This document shows positions 1 to 11,550 of a DNA stretch of 64,000 nt, one piece after another; positions within the stretch are counted from its first letter, which is position 1; every line of letters starts with the position of its first letter. The stretch is from Otatea glauca. Its lineage: Eukaryota; Streptophyta; Magnoliopsida; Poales; Poaceae. A model generated the notes under the pieces. It was not told the DNA's origin. It searched no databases and worked only from the letters and a program-made list of their open reading frames with translations. A program made the position numbers and the translations under genes. Location of the stretch: assembly GCA_036346275.1 (NCBI GenBank), contig JAYEVK010000193.1, positions 1 through 64,000 on the forward strand, in the 5' to 3' direction.

Positions 1-1077
1 AATCACGAGTCTTGGCTGTTCATTACCCGATCTAGTGGCCAAAGTTTATTACACCTGATCATCAAACGGCACAGATTATCTTAATCTAGACCCGAAGAGG
101 CTCTGAACTCATTTCTTATAGACCTGTAACCTAGACAACGAGTGGTTTTAATCGATGAATTATTAGTGTTTAGTTAAAACTGCTTGATGAACTAGTACTA
201 AGTATGATTCCTCAAAAGAAAAAACTATTAGTACAATACTCTGCCTCCACTTAAAACCGAACTATTTGTATTATACAGTCTTCATGTAACTCTCACTTTA
301 CTTTACTTCAATTTTTATAGCAATAGCTCAGTTGGTAGGAGAATTCTCTACCCAAGTAATTTGGTGTCTATTTTTTTCTTAAATTGAAAATACCTAGTTC
401 CTCTTAGTTATTCTCCTTTTGAGAACAATCAAAAGTTAGTTGGCTAGGTGCGCTCGTTGCCCTTGCTCACCAGTGTTTAAACCTCACCTCGACAAGGTGC
501 TTACCTCCTTGTGAATACTGGAGCTCATAACCTAATTTTTAAAAGAAATCACCGTGCATCTCTTAAGAAGAGATTGATTCACCCTGTAGTGACCTGCCAT
601 AAATTTCAAACTGAGAGCAAGGTACATTTGATTGTGTGAGCTCCAAAACTGACATTTTCTCGGTGCTAACTGTTTCGTTGATATGTATGTTCTGAAGCGT
701 GCTAATCAATCAATCATGGTACTGGTACAGCAGGACAGGACAAGAATTGCTTTACTTGTAAGGCCGAATAGGTGGAATTGGTCGGCAACACCGACACAGA
801 ACACAAATATACTTTTGTACATGTTAGGTGCATAAACACAACCTGACTATCTTGGATAATGCCGTTTAAATGAGTGGCCCTCCTAATTTGTCCATTTGTG
901 AATTCTATAGAGCATGTGAGTTTATTTGTACAGCTGTTCTACCGTTTTAGTATACAAAAATCAAATCTAACTATTGATTTGATAAGGTATTCTTACTACT
1001 CTACTACGGAGAAAGTATAAATAAATACTAGCTAAACGATCTATTGGATCGAAAAAATAAATAGTCCATATTAAATT
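1..1077. other. Intergenic, no gene seen
   Basis: AT-rich sequence without a supported coding region. The only notable part is a short tRNA-like stretch around 320-480, listed separately. No terminal repeats of a transposon could be paired here. Confidence 0.6.
322..480 (+). repeat. tRNA-derived SINE-like fragment
   Basis: A perfect match to the Pol III A-box pattern, TAGCTCAGTTGG, lies at about 325-336. A B-box-like GTTTAAACCTC lies at about 467-477. The spacing between them is far too long for a tRNA, and a T-run at 370-377 intervenes. A degraded SINE or tRNA pseudogene is the best explanation. The tail is not a clear poly(A), so the call is weak. Confidence 0.3.
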
Positions 1078-2448
1078 TAGGCTATGTTTGGAGGGCTTTA
1101 AACTTGGTTTGAAAAGCCAACAAGTTCTCTAAATATTTCAACTTTAAGCTTTTGGCATAACCTAGAAGCCACTGTAGTGTAGTGCACGTGCTACTTCTGA
1201 TAACGATACCCGCTTATCAATTAAATGAGAAGATAAGTATGAATACAACAATTAATAATAAAAGAGAAATTTAGAATTTTAAATGAATTTAGAAAAACGG
1301 AACTAAATGGAGGTCGAATGAGTGAAAGGCTCCCAAAAGATTTTAAATCAAGAAAGAGAAAGAAATTTTCGATTTTAGATTATTTTTCCGAGAGCTGCTC
1401 TCTGGAACATTATAAGGCAAGGGGCAGTGCAGTCCTGATGGAGTCGGCAGTGTGGCGAGATCGCCATCGGCGCTGAGGACTCACGCAGTTGAGGTTTCGC
1501 CAGGAAGATAACGGTGATGGCTGGGTTACAAAATCCGTGATCTTCAAGGAGCACTTGGGGATTTACAATGCGATGGGGTGGAGGAGAGCTCGCTTTATAG
1601 CCGAAACAAGCATATTTGTGGAAACCATAATTTGGGATCAAATCATTGAGAGAAAATTTTGGCAATAGACCTAAATTTGGGAATTAACACCATAGATGGA
1701 AAGAGGAGATTTGGTGCGGGATTGATGGAGTTTTGGATCTTCTTTCTTGCTTTAATGGAGGAGGGAAGAAGAATCTTCTCAGTGCAATTTTACTAGAAGA
1801 AGCTACAGTGAGTTGTCTTCATTTTTTAAATATAGAAGGATTTTTAAAAGATAGCACATTAGGTTAAAAATTCTAGAAAAATTCTCAAAAACTTTCGATT
1901 ATTTTGTACTTAATAAAATTATTTTCAAAAAATTAAATTATAGATTTGCCGAGACGCGGCGGCGCGAGGTCGGCGACAAAGAACCTCATACGTGCAAAAG
2001 CCACGATGGCGATCGTGCGGACCTGCGTTCTCGGTTCGTCTTCCATCTCGGTTTCCTTTTCAAAGACGTGATGTATTTTTCCTTTTCCGGGGCGTTTGTT
2101 TCCTTTTCCTTGATTCCAAGACGTTTGTTTCTTTTCCTTGTTGATCTTTGGGCGAGGAAGGTCTGTTGTAGGCCACAGGGATGATTTGAAAAATATGGAA
2201 AATAAAGCTGCGCTCGCCGTCCGCTGGATCCACAAGGAAAAAAGGATAAAAATTAATGGTGCTTGCAGTACGGTTCCGCGAAAAAATTGAAAAAATTAAG
2301 CGACACTCACATGCTTTGGTTCCTTAGATAAAAATAAAAACAAAATTCAGCTCTCTTCGATGTGAAATTAGGCTCTATGGGGCTTAGATCCGTAAAAAGT
2401 CTCGAGAAGGGTCATATTCGAAAAAAATCGATCACAATGCCGGACAAT
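1078..2448. other. Intergenic, degenerate DNA-transposon sequence
   Basis: The start at 1078 (TTTAGGCTATGTTTGG) resembles the outer end of the element at 27901, so this stretch is probably old hAT- or Mutator-like DNA. Two open frames on the minus strand (1375-1665, 1933-2235) have no recognisable domain, and I do not support them as genes. Confidence 0.4.
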
Positions 2449-2630
2449 AAAAATTCAAGTCTTATTTCCTTGCATGCGGATCCTCCATTTATTTCCTTGT
2501 TTGATTTACCCTCATTCCAAATATGTAATACGTACAATTTTGCGATAAAAAATTCAAGTCTGGTTTCCTTGCATGCGGATCCTCCTTATTTATTTCCTTG
2601 TTTGATTCGCTCTCCTTCCAAATATGTAGG
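2449..2630 (+). repeat. Tandem duplication, about 97-bp unit
   Basis: Two adjacent copies, at about 2449-2531 and 2546-2630, share AAAATTCAAGTCT, TTTCCTTGCATGCGGATCC and TTCCAAATATGTA in the same order. A related T/C-rich repeat on the opposite strand occurs in the homologous element at 28230-28310, so the duplication may belong to that element family. Confidence 0.75.
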
Positions 2631-2639
2631 TGGGGAGGT

Positions 2640-2960
2640 GCATTTGTAGGCCACGGGGATGATTAGACACACTAAATAATGGTCATCGGATGTGGGTGAG
2701 TAAACGAGGAAAGATCAGACGTTCATTTTGATGAATGCAAGTTTCTAGGGCGTTTCTTTGGTGCGAACATTGGGCCATCTCTAATGAGGTGCATTATTTA
2801 GTGTGGACGTAAGAAAAATTGCTTAGGTGTATTATAAAGGGGTATAGATATATCTAGTAAAAACTAAAAGCGAAAATAGGCTAGACATGTTGCTTTTAGC
2901 ATTAAAAGTCAAAAATCAGATTTCGGAAAACTATAACTCACGAACAGGCTCTAGCGTAAA
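2640..2960 (+). mobile_element. DNA-transposon-like repeat related to 27901-28521
   Basis: The sequence from the GGGGATGATTAGACACA block through CATCGGATGTGGGTGAGTAAA and GTGCATTATTTAGTG to TATAAAGGGGTATAGATATAT matches the reverse complement of 27990-28210 with scattered changes. It ends at CGAACAGGCTCTAG, which mirrors the outer TIR-like end of the 27901 copy. No coding capacity is visible. A non-autonomous hAT/Mutator-like element is likely. Confidence 0.6.
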
Positions 2961-3359
2961 AGAGCTTATCTTCCAAAGCCGTTGTGAACAAACAGACGTG
3001 AAGGATCTAGTATCTTGTTTGGCAAATTATATTGTAGTTCAACAAATTATGTTATTCAATAGTTGATACTTTTATATATACTCTGACATTTTTTCCGTAT
3101 CCAGATACCTCAATATCTTGTGTTATTTCAAATACAACAATATCTTCTTTTGAACTTTTTAAAAAAAAACCGGCCAAACACTAAAATATGTCAACGGTTT
3201 CACGAAACAAGATTATCACAATCCACCTTAATGCCACTCGGAATCTAAGCTTGCCAAAGAGTTTCTAGCAATGTCTTACAAAATTTTCCTAATGGATCTT
3301 GTTAACGAGACCAAAAATAAGAAGATAATGGGGAGGACAAGGAATCGGATGATGCGTCC

Positions 3360-4320
3360 GTACGATATTTTTAATAATGTGTGCAACAATTGTAATCGTT
3401 GTGTGCAACAAAATGCACAATAACGGTGGAATGTCGAGAAAAAAATCTAAATTGGATGAAATCATGAGTATAGAGCAGTAACTAGATTTTAAAATGGTTG
3501 AGACATTGTAAACAAAAGAAAGTTCCAAGAACACAACAATTCAACATTTGAAAAGGATAGTTGCAACATTTTAGAGTTGCTCATGCAACAATCGGAGAAA
3601 ATATTTGCAACAAAATGAAATATCAAATTTGAATATATGCAACAAATTTGTAGCGATGCAACAAAAATTTGCTATATCGCAACAAAATTCCGCTCCATTG
3701 CAATAAACCCATCCTAACAATCAGTGCAACAAAACTAACAAGCTATTTCAACAAAAATATACTTTGATGCAACAATTCATCGACCGCATAACAAAATGTT
3801 CTTACCACAAGATTCCATGTTGATAAGTTGCAACAAAACAAAACAAAACAAAACACACTTCATGCAACAATTAAGAACAGATACTGCAACAATTTGAAAA
3901 AACACCTATCCACAAACTGACCCTAAAACTAGCTTGTCACGATAAACTTTAAAAGTCACAACGTAATTGCTTAAGTTTATCCCAAGACCGCAACAAAGTT
4001 TGGAAAAATATACTACGGGCTTTCTTGGCGCTTGGATGTCTGATGGAAGCGGTCCACCGGATCAGCGTAGCAATCTCATACAATATCTATAACAATTGTT
4101 GTACACATGTGCAACATTACAAAGTATATTTGGCAATATAAAAAAACATTTAAAAAATTTCATTTAGGAACATATTCAACAAACCTGAACATCGTACAGA
4201 GTATAAGACCTTGATATGTTTGGAAAATGGTGTAAAAATCCCAAACGATTTAATCTAATTAAAAAAAGTCACACTGTTGTAACATTCTAAAAATATAAAT
4301 GCAACAATCAACAATGGTTT
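3360..4320. repeat. Dispersed GCAACAA-motif array
   Basis: The heptamer GCAACAA or close variants (GCAACAT, TCAACAA) recur about 25 times over roughly 950 bp at irregular 20-45-bp intervals, mostly in one orientation. The surrounding sequence is AT-rich and non-coding. The pattern looks like subterminal repeats of a DNA transposon, but no terminal repeats or target duplication could be paired. Confidence 0.6.
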
Positions 4321-5085
4321 TGCAAGATTTCTTTCAAGCATTCCTTTCAAGCATTGGAGCTTCTCTATCCAGATGCCATACGCTCCTTCAATCCTGAGGC
4401 AATCGTCTGTGGCCAGACTAGATATCACTACCGAGAGATGATTTTCTACCCGCATTTGAAGGTTCCTCAATGGTAGAGATTCACCTTGTCCTTCCGCTCG
4501 CCTAATCCACAGGTACAAGATGCGAATCAACGGTATGATGAAGCAAACTGTAGAAAATAAAAGGCACAAGCATCAATTCTTTGACAATTCACATAATTCG
4601 CTAATGTGAACGATGGAGATGGATCCGATACTATTTTTCACGTTTGGACGGTCGAGCCGTAGCAATATCCTATTATCTATCTCTTCGTATATACGCATAT
4701 GGTATGCATCGAAATATCACTAATATCTTAATAGTATATTCTACTTCCTTTATCTATGCTGCCTTCTCTTGTAACCTGGAAGTGGACTAGCGGAGGAAGT
4801 CAAAGAAGTACGGTCTGATTTTTTTTTGTTTCCCGTCGGACTGGTAGCAATATCCTAAAGATAATTGCCCAAAAAGGAAGAAGAAGGGAAAAACCGAAAC
4901 ACAAGCATACCACAGGCTGGAATGGGCTCATGGGCCCAGCCCATCCCAGCCCATCTCTTTATGAGCTTCAGAGCCCACAATAGACAACACGCGGAAGGGA
5001 AGATTAAAAGTTTAAAACGCATGCATGGTAAGTAGTTAAGTTCTACTAATCGTGGGAAAATGGAGGACCATCTATTCTGCACTTA
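4321..5085. other. Intergenic, no supported gene
   Basis: A 104-residue open frame on the minus strand (4255-4569) carries a hydrophobic start but no recognised domain. The composition resembles the flanking repeats. Nothing else is supported. Confidence 0.5.
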
Positions 5086-5742
5086 GAGCATGTACAGTAG
5101 TATACATGGTGGTTATCTATAATATAATTACATGTTATCTATAGATAGCATTAAAGACAACTTATATAATGGATTGTTTACATAGGGTGCATTTAGGAGG
5201 TAGGCTAAATTTGTGTTTTTGGTTTGTTAAATGTAAGTACATTGTTTATGTATTGTGGTGTGGCTTTTCTTGTTATCTTGTTTGCAAGTGGTGATGTGTA
5301 GCTTTAGAACCTTAGAGCTGAGAGGCGATAATCTAGCAAAACAGATGGACGAGTGGAGAGGTGATGTGGAGGTGGCGGGTGGCGGAAGCCGAGGTAGTGG
5401 CGAGATAGGAGGCAGTCAAGCGAAACCACAGTGAAAAGCTCCTCCCCTCATGCTGACTTTAAGTCTTCCTGTTGTGGCTTAGCTTCACTTGCTTGCTTGA
5501 GCATCTTTGTTTGGAGCTTTTGGCCCAAAGTCTGACCTGACCCCAAGCAGCAGCCATAGTTATCTGTAATGGTCTCTTATACAATTAATAGTGTCTATAT
5601 AATGGTACGCACAATATAAAATACATAAGACCATCTGTTAAATAATATACATTATCTTTCTCTTTCCTTCTTTCTCCTCCACACCACGAAATTCTACATG
5701 GCATAGATTTACATCAACTGATATGGATCATTGTACATGCCC
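5086..5742. mobile_element. PIF/Harbinger-like MITE
   Basis: The ends form a terminal inverted repeat: GAGCATGTACAGTAG on the left, and GGGCATGTACAATGA as the reverse complement of the right. TTA flanks each side (5083-5085 and 5743-5745), the target duplication expected for PIF/Harbinger and Tourist-type elements. The 657-bp interior has no transposase ORF. Confidence 0.75.
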
Positions 5743-5896
5743 TTACACATGTTGGATACACACCGGCACTGCATGTACAACTTGGACACGAGGAAAGAAA
5801 GCTACTGGTCTCGCGTCTCTTGAATCCTAGAAAATAGCTGCAAATAGACAATAATGCTCTACACAATACTCATTTCATCCAAATTTATAAGACATA

Positions 5897-6148
5897 CTCC
5901 TCCGGTCATAAATAGTTATCGTTTTGGATATCGACATGGTCCCCAAAACTCAACTTTGACCATTAATTTCTATTGTAATATATTTATAAAATCCATAAAA
6001 TTATAATATTATGAAAGTACATTTCAAAACGAATCTACACATATGATTTTCATGCATCCAATCTAAATATTTAAAAAGATATCGATAGCGAAAGTTTTAA
6101 AAGTTTGTTGCATATCCCAAACCAACAAGTTTTGTGAACCAAAGGGAG
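5897..6148. mobile_element. Mariner/Stowaway-like MITE
   Basis: The left end CTCCTCCGGTCATAAATA and the reverse complement of the right end, CTCCCTTTGGTTCACAAA, resemble the CTCCCTCCG... termini of Stowaway-type elements. A TA dinucleotide flanks each end. The 252-bp interior is AT-rich and non-coding. Confidence 0.7.
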
Positions 6149-6149
6149 T

Positions 6150-9029
6150 ATTTGATTTTATACGTAGACCAAAAAGATATAGAACATGACTAAATTATTC
6201 CTAATTATTATCAATGGTTTGAATAGCTAGCTATATTTCTTGCTATATGTTTTGGATCCTAAACACAAGCTACGGATTAATGTTCCCTTTATAACTTAGC
6301 TACAAGAGCTATAGCTAGCAATAACTCCGCTATTTGATATAGTTTGTACCTAGTAATAGCTCCGCTATCCTACATAGCTACTTATGGTAGAAACATTGGG
6401 TTAATTTTAAAATCCAACATTAGTAAAAGGCACAAATACATCTCTTATATATGCGATTAATGAGAAAACATAGTAAAAGACCTCATCTCGCTTTTCAATT
6501 ATCCAACATTCATATTTCTTGTTGATGAAGTACTTGTTATTAAAACGTTATGATATAGTTATTATTTATAGTCTTTTGGACATGTATTAGTATTTTGTTG
6601 GTTACGGACTTCACTCATATTCTTATTATAAAAATATTAGTACATTCTAAAGTACCTTGTTTTTATGATTTATTTAAAGATAACTTGTATTATATATTTT
6701 TAATTTTTAAAAATAATAAAAAAAATGATGAAGGATAGCTTCCACGATAATTTTATTGTAGCGTTTTTGGTACTTACCGTGAAGCCACGAAAATCGTGAT
6801 TTAAAACCTTGATTATTATCTCTAAGCATTATATTCAATACATATTTGTAAAGTAAAGCTAGATATTTATTAATGATATAGAGGTAATATCACGCTAATT
6901 TTGTATTGAAATGTTACGTCTTATATTTTTTTTGTGAGGCCGTATCAGACTTAATTTGTCCTACCGTTGGAGAATTGCAACAGTACAACAACACGGCTTC
7001 TTCTTAATCTTCGTAGATACTCTACCATCACAATTCCAACAGGTAGGGAGCCAAAGGCTGCTGTTGGATCCACACGGCGTGATTTAATTTGGTCAAGCCC
7101 CGCTAATTCCACAGTGCTAGCACACACTAGCTTAGTTAAACATGTCGGGTAGGTTCTAGGAAAGTAGGAAGCCATGATTAAACAAAGACAGCACGGGCAG
7201 TAGCATATTAGCACGCAGAGACTGGTTAAACGTTGTTAGTTACAGGTTCAAATCGCCGACGACGATGACCGCGCGTGCATCAGATCAGATCAGAGACGAC
7301 GGGCCATCGAGCGTCGTAGGGCATGGCTGGCATGCGATTCGAGACTTGAAACCGTTAATAAGACGGTCCAAGTAGTACGGTTTGGAGATAGGGTTTGGCA
7401 GCCTTCTTTTGGTCGCTTTTGGGCTGTGATGGTGATCAGTTGGTACTTCATGGGAACATCGTATCATTTCAGTTGCGGTGCAGCGTGGTTTACACCTATC
7501 AGGAAAGGGGCGGATCCAATATTAAGACATAGTGTATAGATGTACATCTAAAATTTTTGGCAAATAACCTAGTATTTAGTAGGTATATTAAGTGTATATA
7601 CTAGTAAGATAACGAAAATACGTATTTTAGTCTTGTAGTCCGTTTAACACTGCTTCAATCGTCTCGGCCCATTTTTCACCTGCTCATTGCACGAGCCTAT
7701 CCTCATTCTTCATTGCCTGGCCCAGCTCCAAGCAATACACCTCCGTAGCCCTTGCTGGCTTGTTCCGTCTCTCTCATCTTTGTCTTTGGCGGCGGCTCAA
7801 GTTCTCCCATCTCTCTCATCTACGGTGCAATGACCGACAGTGGGGAGGTTGCATCGGGCACTAGCACTAGGCGCCTCGGTGGAGGTGGCAGGGTGAAGTC
7901 GGTCGAGATCTGATCCAGCAGTGCGTACCCTTGCCCGCCTGGCGAACCGGAGGCGGGCAACGGCCGGCAAACATGGCAAGAGGTGGTGGCGCAAAGGCGT
8001 CGATGCGTGGTATTTACAGGGAGCCCCTTGTGGCCGAACCGGAGGAGGAGGGAGTGTGTTTAGGGAGGCGAGCAAAGAGGGCAGCCGGTCGGTGAAAGTG
8101 GCACTAGCGATAGGGTAGGCTATGGCGCATGAACCGCTGGTGGGCATGCATGCGCGGTAGGAGAGCCCCTGTGGCCATGACGCCGGGATGAAGTGTTCCT
8201 GTGAAATCCCCAAACCGATAACCCCAATATGTGTATGTGTGTGCCTCAGTGAAATCCCCAAACTGAAAACTTGAGAGATTCACAACCTAAAAACCAAAAG
8301 ATAAATTACTAAAGGGATTAGATTGCTCATCAACCTGAATGTTATCTAAATCACCTTTTTAGCTTCAAGACAAAGCGAAGCTATTTTTTCCCTTCAACAG
8401 ATTTCACACAATCCGAAACCTCTTCTAGTATTATACAACTAAAATGTGTATTTCACAACATACATTTCCAGCATATTCAGTGTCAATATGATTTTCAAAG
8501 TCTTTGTTGTCTACTGAGCTATAGATGTCTTGTGATCTTGCCTCAAGAAGCTAAATGTTTAAGCACTAATTATCCTAGTAGCGTGTTTCACTTAATTAGC
8601 TTATAGTCAAGGCGGTATACAACTTTTACATGCATCCTGACAAGATTGCTGTATTCTTAAATTGGACAGAGTGTGGACTGTTGTGTTAGTGGCGAGTTGA
8701 TATTTGTTAAACATTGGCTATATGTTAACAAAGTCCAATAATAGAGTTTCAAAAATAACTATTTGTTAAATATTTTTATAACTTCAAACTCTCATTCCAA
8801 AAATCGTGTATTTGCCACGGTTTCAGGAACACATCCCGGCGAGGTGATACACATGTTCCACACAAAAACAACATGTTGCTGTTGACGAAAAATCACAGGC
8901 TGGCTGCTGCAGTGCCACGTCATTTTACCGGTATTAGACCCAAAACCATATCGAGTACTATATTTTTCTTGTTATTGTTTTACTCTGTTTTCGATCGCAT
9001 GACGTGATTATTGGTCTGATATTCTCTCT
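6150..9029. other. Intergenic, no supported gene
   Basis: Mostly AT-rich DNA. Around 6280-6380 the AGCTATAGCTAGCAATA motif and CTCCGCTAT repeats suggest an old transposon end. The GC-richer patch at 7790-8170 has overlapping frames on both strands but no recognisable domain, splice structure or codon pattern. Confidence 0.5.
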
Positions 9030-9250
9030 CCCTTGATTTTTATATAAGACACAATTTGATTTGGTACGATCTTCAAAGTTAAACTTTGACCATTAATTCT
9101 TTTATAATATTTTGTTTATAGCTACACAATCATAACTATAGTAAAGTGCTTTCAAATACGAATCTAATGAAATCACTTTTGTATTATATAATTTATATAC
9201 TGTTGGACTAATTGTTAATCAAAATTAATGTTTAGAATTTCAAAATTCGT
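9030..9250. mobile_element. Degenerate Mariner-like fragment
   Basis: Blocks such as AAACTTTGACCATTAATT and CTTTCAAATACGAATCTA are shared in order with the element at 5897-6148. The outer ends are eroded and no target duplication is evident. Confidence 0.45.
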
Positions 9251-9758
9251 GCATGTCTGGTAAAAATCAACTGAGAGATTAGCTCGTGTCGTGATAATGC
9301 ATCAGGTAGTCAATTACGTACCGGAGCTGTGAGCTCGCAAATGAACCGTTCGTAATATCGTCGGCCTAATTGCCTAAAATCAGTTCATTTAGCAATAGCA
9401 CAGAGAATTCAGCAATGACCACTAATTAACTCAGCTTATACGGAACGTATGGAAGGTACACTGACCATATCGGTTTTACTGTCCGTAACTTGTCTTTTTT
9501 TTTTTTGGGTTCAATCTAAGTATCATAGAATTTCTTCACCATTTCGTGCACCAGAACTAAAATCTGTTCGTCGCAACAAACATCTGAATCAAGAATATAT
9601 CACATTGAAAGAGTTGGCGTAATTACTGGCTACAGCGTAATACTAGTTACTACTCTACGTAGCTGCAGCACGTTCACACGAGTGTGTTACTATATCTACT
9701 ACTAGAATATTCTGTACGCTAATTAAGTACTAGAAAGCGAGCTAGTCGGCCCGGCCGC

Positions 9759-10447
9759 TCAAGTCCAGAGCCCGGCCTCGTCCCACGCTGCCGAGTCCAG
9801 GTCCGAGTCGTAGAGCGGTTGGTACGCCACGCCGGCGTCCAGGCCCGGTGGCGGCCGCGGCTGCTGGAGGTCGCGGTGCTGTTGGGCGAACTCGACGCAC
9901 ACGAGGGCGAGGAGGTTGGCGTGCTGCGCCTGGGCGTTGAGGAGGTCGGCCTGCGCGCGCGCGAGCTGCAGCTTGAGCTCGTTGGCCTCCTTCTGCAGCC
10001 GGCACACCGCCCCGCGCACCTGTACACCGGGTCCCGCAGCCGCGCCTCCGCCTCGTACACCATGCTGCTCACCGCGTCCGCCCGCGAGCTCTCCGGCAAA
10101 TCCTACATGCGCGCACGCTCGTATCAGCACGTTGTACGTATGGTTGCACGCACCATGCATCGTGTCTGAGCGGCCGTACGTACCTGGAGGAGCTTGATGA
10201 TGTTGCTCGCGCCGAAGACGCGGTGGGCTGTGGTGAACTTGGCGGGCCTCGGTCGGGGAAGTGGGCGCCAGCATGCAGCCGTCGGCGCAGCGGCGGCGGA
10301 GTATCTTGCACGCCGCGCACGGGCTCAGGACGACGTTCGGCAGCAGTACAGGGGCGGGGAGCATGACGAAACCCGCGACGGCGGCGACATGGAGCGGCTG
10401 TAGTCATGCTGCGCCGCGGTATTAGTGGCCGTGTTGCCGGAGTCCAT
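9759..10447 (-). pseudogene. LOB-domain (LBD) transcription factor, frame-broken
   Basis: Class I LBD proteins are plant nuclear DNA-binding factors. Reading from the ATG at 10447, exon 1 encodes an N-terminus starting MDSGNTATN. After a frame change it shows the cysteine block (CAACKILRRRCADGC, pattern CX2CX6CX3C). After another shift it shows the GAS-block sequence FGASNIIKLLQ. A GT-AG intron spans 10103-10183, in the usual family position. Exon 2 begins LPESSRADAVSSMVYEAEAR, then shifts frame near the RDPVY segment. It continues with the leucine-zipper-like coiled coil (ANELKLQLARAQADLL) to a stop at 9759-9761. At least three single-base indels are needed to read it as one protein. Every diagnostic block is otherwise intact, so the breaks could be consensus errors in a live gene rather than decay. 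Confidence 0.88.
10103..10183 (-). other. Intron of the LBD gene
   Basis: On the minus strand the donor CCAG|GTACGT and acceptor GCATGTAG|GATTTG bound an 81-bp intron. It follows the codons for the IIKLLQ segment, where LBD genes usually carry their single intron. Confidence 0.85.
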
Positions 10448-10568
10448 GACAAGAGATCAGCAGCTATCTACGTACGTAACGTGATTGGGACGATCGAGCA
10501 GATACGAGAGGAGCTAGAGGTCGCGTGATCGAAGTGATGTGGTAATTAAAGTGCCAAATTGAGAGGGA

Positions 10569-10580
10569 GCGTATATATAG
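10569..10580 (-). promoter_or_regulatory. TATA box of the LBD gene
   Basis: On the minus strand CTATATATAC lies about 125 bp upstream of the ATG at 10447. This is a normal distance for a plant core promoter with a 5' leader of roughly 90 bases. Confidence 0.65.
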
Positions 10581-10858
10581 AGGACGTGCGTGGGGATATT
10601 TTCTTCCATGCGGTGCTTCGTAGAACGTAGTGGTACAACATCAAATCAGTTACAGTTTTGCTGGTACGTATGTACATGCTTTGCTTGGCCAAGTTTGGCA
10701 GGTTTGGAAGGATAGGATGGATGAATGGTTGATATGCATGCTGCTTAATTAATTACCATGCATGTGTACATGTAAATACGGTGATGACTACGTATGTTTT
10801 CTTAAATACACGCCCTATTTCCGAACAATTAAATCAATATAAATCAGATATACATATA

Positions 10859-11438
10859 TCTCTACTACTTCTAATTAGGAGTTGGTGGCAGTTGGTCCGC
10901 TCTCCCCTGAGTATTTGATTCGCTGGATCCGACATGAACGGTTGAGATAGAAGAGGATTTAATCATATCTTAGATGGAAGGATTTTATCGATCTTTTGAA
11001 TAGAAATATTATTTTAGCATATCTCTATTCACATGTTCTTACTATGGAAGGATGTTATTCATATATCTTATAAATGGAAGGATTTTCGTCATATCCTCGC
11101 ATGGATAGAAGGATATATTCACATCAGATCCCATAATACGAGAATTTATCTCATCATATCCTGAAATGCATAGATTAAAAGGAAAGAATCACGCAACCAA
11201 ATCACGTGCTAATCACGAAGATGTCGTGGAGACTGCTTCCATCCTACTACTACAGACGCTGTCTCGCTTTCATCTACTCCCTATTAGAGGGCACCCACTC
11301 TCATCTCCGTGAAGACAAGCTGGTCGGAGCGGAGACATGCAGGAAGAGAAGAGAAGAGAAAGGTGCGTGCAAGAAGCAAGAAGATTTCTGCAAGAGGAAG
11401 GCGATAACTTTCTCCTCCTTCAATGGTAATGATTGATA
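10859..11438 (+). mobile_element. Helitron-like 5' terminus, copy 1
   Basis: TCTCTACTACTTCTAATTA at 10859 fits the maize-type Helitron 5' consensus (TCTMTAYTAMYHNW, from memory) and follows a host A. The next 110 bp (GAGTTGGTG..., TTGATTCGCTGGATC, ACGGTTGAGAT, GAAGAGGATTTAA) recur at 11439. Between the copies are degenerate repeats of ATGGAAGGATTTT and a 76-residue open frame of unknown nature. No 3' hairpin plus CTRR end was identified, so the boundary is nominal. Confidence 0.45.
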
Positions 11439-11550
11439 TCTCTACTAATTCTAATTAAGAGTTGGTGACGATCATTCATGCTCTTTCAGAGTGCTTGATT
11501 CGCTGGATCTAACATAAACGGTTGAGATGGAAGAGGATTTAACCCGATAG
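11439..11550 (+). mobile_element. Helitron-like 5' terminus, copy 2
   Basis: TCTCTACTAATTCTAATTAA follows a host A and repeats copy 1 in direct orientation for about 110 bp at roughly 80-85% identity by eye. It may be a second Helitron start or a terminal direct repeat of a small retroelement. A CTAGT after a short GGACCGTCC hairpin near 11806-11825 is a possible but weak 3' end. Confidence 0.4.

Noticed and set aside
322..400. Functional tRNA gene
   Set aside because: Only the A-box half matches; no acceptor stem pairing or correctly spaced B-box.
3540..4010. CRISPR-like array
   Set aside because: Spacing is irregular, the repeat is only 7 bp and the DNA is from a plant nucleus.
7797..8261. 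154-codon open frame on the minus strand in a GC-rich patch
   Set aside because: No domain, splice sites or promoter. An overlapping frame on the other strand is equally open, so composition explains it.
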